Shown here: positions 58,511-64,000 of the stretch, piece by piece
Layout of the letters: every line of letters starts with the position of its first letter
Position numbering within the stretch: the first letter of the stretch is position 1
Source of the DNA: Hydra vulgaris
Taxonomy: Eukaryota; Cnidaria; Hydrozoa; Anthoathecata; Hydridae
Direction: 5' to 3'
NCBI RefSeq assembly: GCF_038396675.1
Contig: NC_088934.1
Location: 33,167,001 to 33,231,000, forward strand
Length of the DNA stretch: 64,000 nucleotides
The notes under the pieces: model-generated
What the model saw: only the letters and a program-made list of their open reading frames with translations
The model's database searches: none
What the model was told of the DNA's origin: nothing
Translations under genes and position numbers: made by a program

Positions 58511-59507
58511 GCCACTTGTTTTGAGATGGCCTAAATACTGGATTTTGCATCGTTAATCACGAAAAAGGAAACTTTTTTATAATTGATTTGAAACTCGCCT
58601 GTTAATATGTTACAGTTATAATATTTTAGTACTGTTTTAAAAAGCATATATTATCTCCCGAGGAAATACCTATAATTAGATACTATAATGTCTAATAAAC
58701 AAAAAGTTCTTTGATATCACGTTTAACCTTGTAAGCAATATAAAAAAAAAACAAATTTATCACATTTTTAATAAATCTTGATTAGGTTAAGTTGAATAGG
58801 TTTCTTAAAAATAAAAACTATATCTATTCTGATTTAACCTTTATGTATATAATATGATACGTAACGTAATGTATTTTACAATTTTAAGGACAGGTTTGTT
58901 TATATACAGGCTGTATATAAATATCGCTGTATTTTAGCATTATTTAGAATTTCAGACAAACATCAGGGTTATTGAACTGGAATAAATCCAGTGCAAGTTG
59001 GACTTCATATGTTGATTACTTTGTAAACTCAAAAATATTTTGTTAATATGCAGATAATATTACTTTATTTAGTATATTTTCTCAATTGTTTGTTACAAGA
59101 TGTTTGTTAACATTGCTTTTTCGTTTAACTAAAATTCTATGACATGTTTAAAGTGTATTTTCAGTTAGTGCACATTAATATATATTTTTGCTATTTTTTA
59201 TAAACTACTAAATTAGATTTTTTTTTACAACTAGAATAGTTAAACCAATTCAAACATTCATTTTATGTGTCTTTTTTGTGATTAAAATTTTTTTTTAAGT
59301 TTTAAATTAACTAAATTTTATTTTTTAAATTTGGATAGTTACACAGCCTACTATAATGCTGAAAATGTATTTTTACAATGGTGTAAATCTTAAATTGGTT
59401 GCCTAAAATTTTATAACTTATTGTAGAATGGAATAATAATAATTGATTCTATTTAATAAACAGTTGAGCTTTGGCCGTTCCCTATTCTGAACGTAAATTG
59501 ATGTATA

Positions 59508-59594
<87 letters not shown>

Positions 59595-60176
59595 CAAAAA
59601 TAAATATATATATATTTAAAATAAATATATAAAAATTTAATTATACATGTGTGTATATTTACCATATTTTGTGAGATAAATAAATTTTATTAAAATATTT
59701 ACATATTCAGTTGTGGAAAATTGCTTCAAATTATCCAGTTGTATGTGTATGATAAAATGGTATTACGTGGAATCATAGAAATATTTTTAATCTTTAATTA
59801 AATTTCCTTAGGATGAAGAAGATTGTTACAATTCTATTTTGACCTCATCATAAAAGTTTTAAAGTTTTTTTGTTTAAAGTTTTAAACAGTCAGTTGACTG
59901 ACTAACATTCACAGTAATGTATGCATAAGCAATTAGTGTGAACCAGTTGTAAAAACTTGACTAAATGTGAATCTGAATATATGCAAACTCTTATGTCTTT
60001 AAAACAGTTTATGAAACCAAAACAAATTTTTATAGACAAAAAGCGTCTACAAAAAGATTTTGCATTTTGTCAACAAAATTAAAAAAAAAACACTAATGCT
60101 TTTTCACTCTACAAACATGTTTTTTTCTTGAACTGCATATTTATACATATATATATATTTTATACATAAATATATC

Positions 60177-60245
<69 letters not shown>

Positions 60246-60321
60246 ATATATTTATATATATATATTATTAGTTAGTATTAATTAATTGTTCTTCATTATA
60301 AACTTAGGAATAGGTTTAGAA
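58511..60321. other. Probable first intron of the RBM39 gene; AT-rich with two (AT)n microsatellites
   Basis: AT microsatellites lie at 59515-59590 and 60178-60260 (with GTAT units). No coding sequence. Confidence 0.45.
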
Positions 60322-60322
60322 A

Positions 60323-60433
60323 TAGGGTTGTCAATTGTCCATCTTTTACAAAGGAGGACACAGTAAAAAAATTTATTTTCATTGGTTTGTTACTGTATTC
60401 TCCATCATATAAGCCGCACATCTGGCAACTCTA
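60323..60433. mobile_element. ~110-bp hAT-like MITE
   Basis: TAGGGTTGTCAATTGTCC at 60323 and, inverted, TAGAGTTGCCAGATG ending at 60433. The TAGGGTTGYCA end is common in short hAT-like elements. No clear target duplication. Confidence 0.55.
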
Positions 60434-60744
60434 GGAATAGGTGTATTTAAGTGTAGATACATCAATTTTGGAGTTAATGTTTTATTTTAGAGCCTCTATA
60501 ATATTAGGTCCTCATAGTCCTTATATTATAGCGGGTCAAAACTACATACAAATTAAGTTTTCTTTAAACTTTTTATGCAATTTATATTTGTAACTGAATA
60601 ATAATCACAGTTCTTTCGATATCTGAAAAATATTCCTTATATATATATGGTAGCTTATGAGTTAAGCTTTGTATTACTTTGATATGTTCACATAAATTTA
60701 TATAATTTTTTTCCATTCAAGAATTAAAAACTTTTCTCTAAAAA

Positions 60745-61377
60745 ATGGCAGCCAACGATGACTTTGATGTGGATGACTTGCTAGAAGCTCCCTACAAAAA
60801 ACCAGTAAGTAGAATTTAGGCTAATTTTTTATATTTTACAGTTTTTATAGCCTTGTGTTTTTAAATTTTATGTTATTTAATTGCAATTTCTCTTTATTTG
60901 TCCCAAAAAAAAATTGTATGTCAACTTTTTTTTTTTTAGGAAATTATAAGCTAATTAAGTGAAATAAACAGTTGATTGTTAAAAAGTGTTAATATATTCT
61001 GAAATAATATTTAATTCAGATTAGTTTTTTATAAGTAAAATTTTTATGACCCAAGTGGTCTTTGGCTTGCTGTCTCTTAAATATATTTCTATCAACTAAT
61101 ATTCTACATATGTGTTTATTATAATATTCTACCCAATTGTTTTCTGCCAGTTGGCATTGCAAGGTATGTTCTAAATTTTACTCTGTTATAGAATCAGCAT
61201 CAGCCTGTATTATAAATTAAGCACAATTCAATATATACATAATAATAATTGTACATTTTATTGATAAGTTTTTATGTCTTATTATTATTTTGTAAAATTA
61301 CAGGAAGAAAATGGAAATGATGATGGAAAAAAAAGTGGCACTGATAGTGGAGATGATAACAGAAAGAGAAAAAAAAG
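60745..61377 (+). CDS. RBM39: 5' coding exons of an RBM39 (CAPER) homologue, runs past the window
   Basis: What it does: RBM39 is a nuclear SR-like splicing factor and transcription coactivator. What is seen: ATG 60745 opens a 20-codon exon, MAANDDFDVDDLLEAPYKKP, ending at a clean donor GTAAGT (60805). It closely matches the start of metazoan RBM39 proteins, which have an acidic stretch followed by (M/L)LEAPYKK. Exon 2, 61304-61377 (acceptor AAATTACAG, donor GTTGCT), reads EENGNDDGKKSGTDSGDDNR followed by KRKKR. This is the acidic-to-basic transition that precedes the RS-rich region in this family. Exon 1 ends in phase 0 and exon 2 keeps the frame. The RS domain and the RNA-recognition motifs are not in the window and must lie to the right. 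The exon carrying the ATG appears to start at 60722. Confidence 0.78.
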
Positions 61378-63089
61378 GTTGCTTAAATAAAATATCTTTA
61401 TACTTTATTAGTTCAATTTTATGCTCTTTTTTAAATTGATTTATATATAGACTTGGTGTTTTCTGGACTTATTTAAAAAAGTAGTATATTATAAAAATAT
61501 TTGCAGGGGTTGAATTGAGTGATTGTAAGAAATAGTGAGGCCTCTAATTGTATACTCAATTATTTTATAATTTATATTTACTGAAGTTGTTCCATAATTG
61601 ATTGCTCCTTGTTGTATTTTTAAGCGATGTAGCAGGGATTGATACAGATTTTAGATATTTTTAAATAAAAAAAATTGAAGTGTAGCTTTCTCATTTAAAA
61701 ATTATCTTAAATGCCCTTGAGGAATTTTTTTCTACCTAAAATAAATACCTGTATCAACCTCTAGTAAACAGTCATTTGTTTATTTTAGTTTTAAACATAT
61801 AAGAATTTTTTTTACATTTATAAAATAACTGGTAAGTCTTATTTTTATAGTAAAAATATTATTAATGTATTATTTAAATAGGTTTAGATATTTTAAGAGG
61901 TTCTACTTTTACAAGAAAATCTTTTCTTGTTCTTCTAGATCTCCTCATTTGGAACCCATCTCAAAAATGCTGCCTACCTACTATATGTTTATTGTCTCCT
62001 TTCTTTTTGTACTGTCAATGTTTTTTAAAGTTCATACAAGGCAATAATGTAAATTATTGTTGTATGGGGAAATTTTCTTAAAATTTATTCAGCTAATTTA
62101 TTGATGTTGGTGTTATCTTAAAACTTAATTTGAATGATTTAATTTTTTTTTTTTTTTTTTTATAGGTTATAAATGATATTTTTTTTAGGATTTTGTTGAT
62201 AACATGACATCCAAGAGTTTTTTTTGTTAGGTTTTAGTTTTATTAGATGTAAAATATTTCAAAATAAAAAATTACTTAGTTTGCGCACAACCAGTTAATT
62301 TGCACTATCATCTTTTATTGTGATTTTAGAAAGACCTCCGCAGTTTCAAACCCAGACAACTTGCATTATTTATGAAATGGTTTTAATTTGAGTTTAAAGT
62401 TACACAGTTGGTCAATTTTAATTTTTTTGTGGCAAAGTAAATGTTATTATTTAATATAGTTTGCTAAAACTAATTTGCTCTAATGAGTAAAAAGTAACAA
62501 AAGATTTTAAATATATATAGAAATAAACATTGTTTTCAACCTATTTAAAAAGTCATAATACCAAAATACCATAGTACCAAAAAAGGTCATAATTATATTG
62601 CTTAAAGTTTTTGCAAATGAATTTTTGATTGTTTCAAGATTCAAAAAAAATTTTTAGCAGTGTGAAATTATGAAAGCAATGTTAATTTGTTTTACTGCTT
62701 TTTAAACAAATGAATTCTGAAGAAAAAGTAAAAAAGAAACCCAAGTTGTAATGTCTATAAAAACTGATTGAAATAATTTTCTTAAATGTTATAACTGTTT
62801 TACAAAGTTTAGAAAGAAATACTAAACTTGATTTTTTTTTTATTTTATTGAGTTGTTTGGTTTTGTGGCAGGGTCACAAATGGCAATTATAGAACTAAAT
62901 AGAAGATTAACTTCTAATTAGAAGTAAATTTCTAAATAATTTTTTTAATCAACCTGCTATATCCTATTGTTGCTATTTTATTTATTTATTTTAAACTGGG
63001 TATACTCTAACTTAATTAGCAGTGGCTGATGATTGAGATTTTCCAGACGTGAATTTTGATGTTTAAGATTTAATTGCGATTAATAAAAA
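61378..63089. other. Intronic AT-rich sequence, no further exon recognised
   Basis: No RS-rich or RRM-like exon is found. A 60-codon frame at 61865 is not supported. Confidence 0.45.
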
Positions 63090-63272
63090 AAATATTTTAT
63101 CAACCTTTGGGACAGTTAAAGCCAAAATTCTAGGGCATTTTTGTTCCCAGACTCCAATCATCACAATTTTTTACAAAGCATCCTTATTTGATATGAGTAT
63201 AAACTTGTTATATGTTTAGAGTTTGCTCCATGTCTGGAAGTCATCTCAAACATAAAAAATGCTGCATTTGCT
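63090..63272 (+). mobile_element. CAGGGGC-family hAT-like MITE, left end diverged
   Basis: Shares TTTTTGTTCCCAG, AATCAT, AAAGCAT, TTATTTGATATGAGTATAAA and GAGTTTGCTCCAT with the fold-back at 23.0-23.3 kb, and ends CTCAAACATAAAAAATGCTG then CATTTGC, the inverted match of the MITE that begins at 63953. Confidence 0.75.
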
Positions 63273-63350
63273 TCTGATTTGTTATTTTGTAAATTTATAA
63301 AAAATTATTTTTTACTTGGTGTTACAAACTATATGATTTTTATATTCATT

Positions 63351-63586
<236 letters not shown>

Positions 63587-63937
63587 CAGGGATGCGGAGT
63601 CCCAAAAAGGACTCTGGATTTGAAATTCACAAAAAGATTACTTTATCCTAGTTTTTGGTATCCAGGAGCTCTAAAAATATAAATAATTTTATGGACTACT
63701 AATAGGGAAAAAATACTTTTAGGTTAGAGGAACAATCATTTTTTGAACCCGGAGTTCTTACGTATAATGGCAGCAAGGACTCCGGGCTTAAAAACAATAA
63801 GTTTCAAGTCATTAAATCATAAATTTTTTTATTATAGCAGATCATAAGTCAACAAACATGTTTAGAGCTTCTGGACATTACAGACATGGAAAAATAGAGA
63901 TATAAAGCCAGAGTCTTTTTGGGCCCCCGCATCCCTG
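63587..63937. mobile_element. 351-bp hAT-like MITE inserted in the ATAC microsatellite
   Basis: The ends are CAGGGATGCGGAGTCCC and, inverted, CAGGGATGCGGGGGCCC. The flanking 8-mers ATACATAC (63579-63586 and 63938-63945) match exactly, although in a repeat this is weak proof of a duplication. Internal AGGACTCTGG / CCAGAGTCTTTTT and GGAGTTCTTACG / GGACTCCGGGC phrases echo the ends. Confidence 0.85.
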
Positions 63938-63952
63938 ATACATACATACATA

Positions 63953-64000
63953 CAGGGGCAAATGCAGCATTTTTTAATATTTGAGATAATTATAACTAAC
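63953..64000 (+). mobile_element. Start of a CAGGGGC-family MITE, cut by the window edge
   Basis: CAGGGGCAAATGCAGCATTT followed by TTTAATATTTGAG. It is the inverted match of the end at 63272 and follows directly on the ATAC microsatellite. Confidence 0.75.

Overview
The window looks like nuclear DNA from a small invertebrate animal with a very AT-rich, transposon-dense genome. A cnidarian of the Hydra type fits best. The reasons are spliced genes with GT-AG introns, a tRNA-Leu with an intragenic promoter, tRNA-derived SINEs, CR1/L2-like LINEs, mariner, P-element (THAP9-like), ISL2EU-like and hAT-like elements, and many ATAC-type and AT microsatellites. The species call is an inference; no marker gene fixes it.

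Host genes are few. (1) A tRNA-Leu(UAA) lies on the minus strand at 10.5 kb. (2) The 3' exons of an unrecognised minus-strand gene lie at 11.8-13.0 kb. (3) The 5' end of an RBM39 (CAPER-type splicing factor) homologue lies at 58.3-61.4 kb and runs off the right edge. Almost everything else is mobile DNA in different stages of decay.

Layout. 0.6-16.2 kb: two inverted copies of a ~330-bp repeat enclose a decayed P-element transposase (1.6-4.3 kb), a decayed SWIM/YqaJ-type nuclease gene (5.3-7.3 kb) with a convergent DDE_4 transposase tail (7.4-7.7 kb), a MITE (8.2-8.9 kb), a fold-back, the tRNA, a hAT-like MITE with target duplication, and the minus-strand exons. 16.8-18.2 kb: a broken copy of a multicopy metazoan gene family of unknown function. 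18.5-25.2 kb: hAT-like MITEs, a tandem pair of a short repeat, a 2.0-kb element with ~85-bp inverted ends carrying exon-like coding remnants, a long fold-back, and a ~150-bp tandem repeat. 25.4-27.5 kb: a second P-element copy, on the minus strand, split by a 917-bp MITE and bounded by a SINE. 28.7-29.4 kb: a 5'-truncated LINE. 30.2-33.7 kb: the best-defined element, a 3.5-kb ISL2EU-like transposon with ~60-bp inverted ends, a THAP/DDE_4 transposase and a convergent SWIM/YqaJ nuclease gene. It is followed by a decayed RecQ-like helicase gene. 39.1-40.5 kb: a microsatellite and an internally deleted mariner. 42.3-42.5 kb: two adjacent near-perfect palindromes. 45.8 kb: a THAP fragment. 47.3-52.5 kb: a SINE, a 59-bp tandem repeat and a decayed LINE inserted inside that repeat. 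52.5-58.3 kb: a SINE, a second RecQ-like fragment, and a LINE with an intact 1049-residue endonuclease/reverse transcriptase frame that contains a fresh 69-bp in-frame tandem duplication. 63.0-64 kb: further hAT-like MITEs, two of them in one microsatellite.

The nearest thing to a working system is the transposase plus YqaJ-nuclease pair. It occurs twice in the window (5.3-7.7 and 30.2-33.7 kb) with the same tail-to-tail gene order, although both copies are broken. The three LINE copies share a two-part hairpin near the 3' end whose stems covary, which suggests an RNA recognition element.
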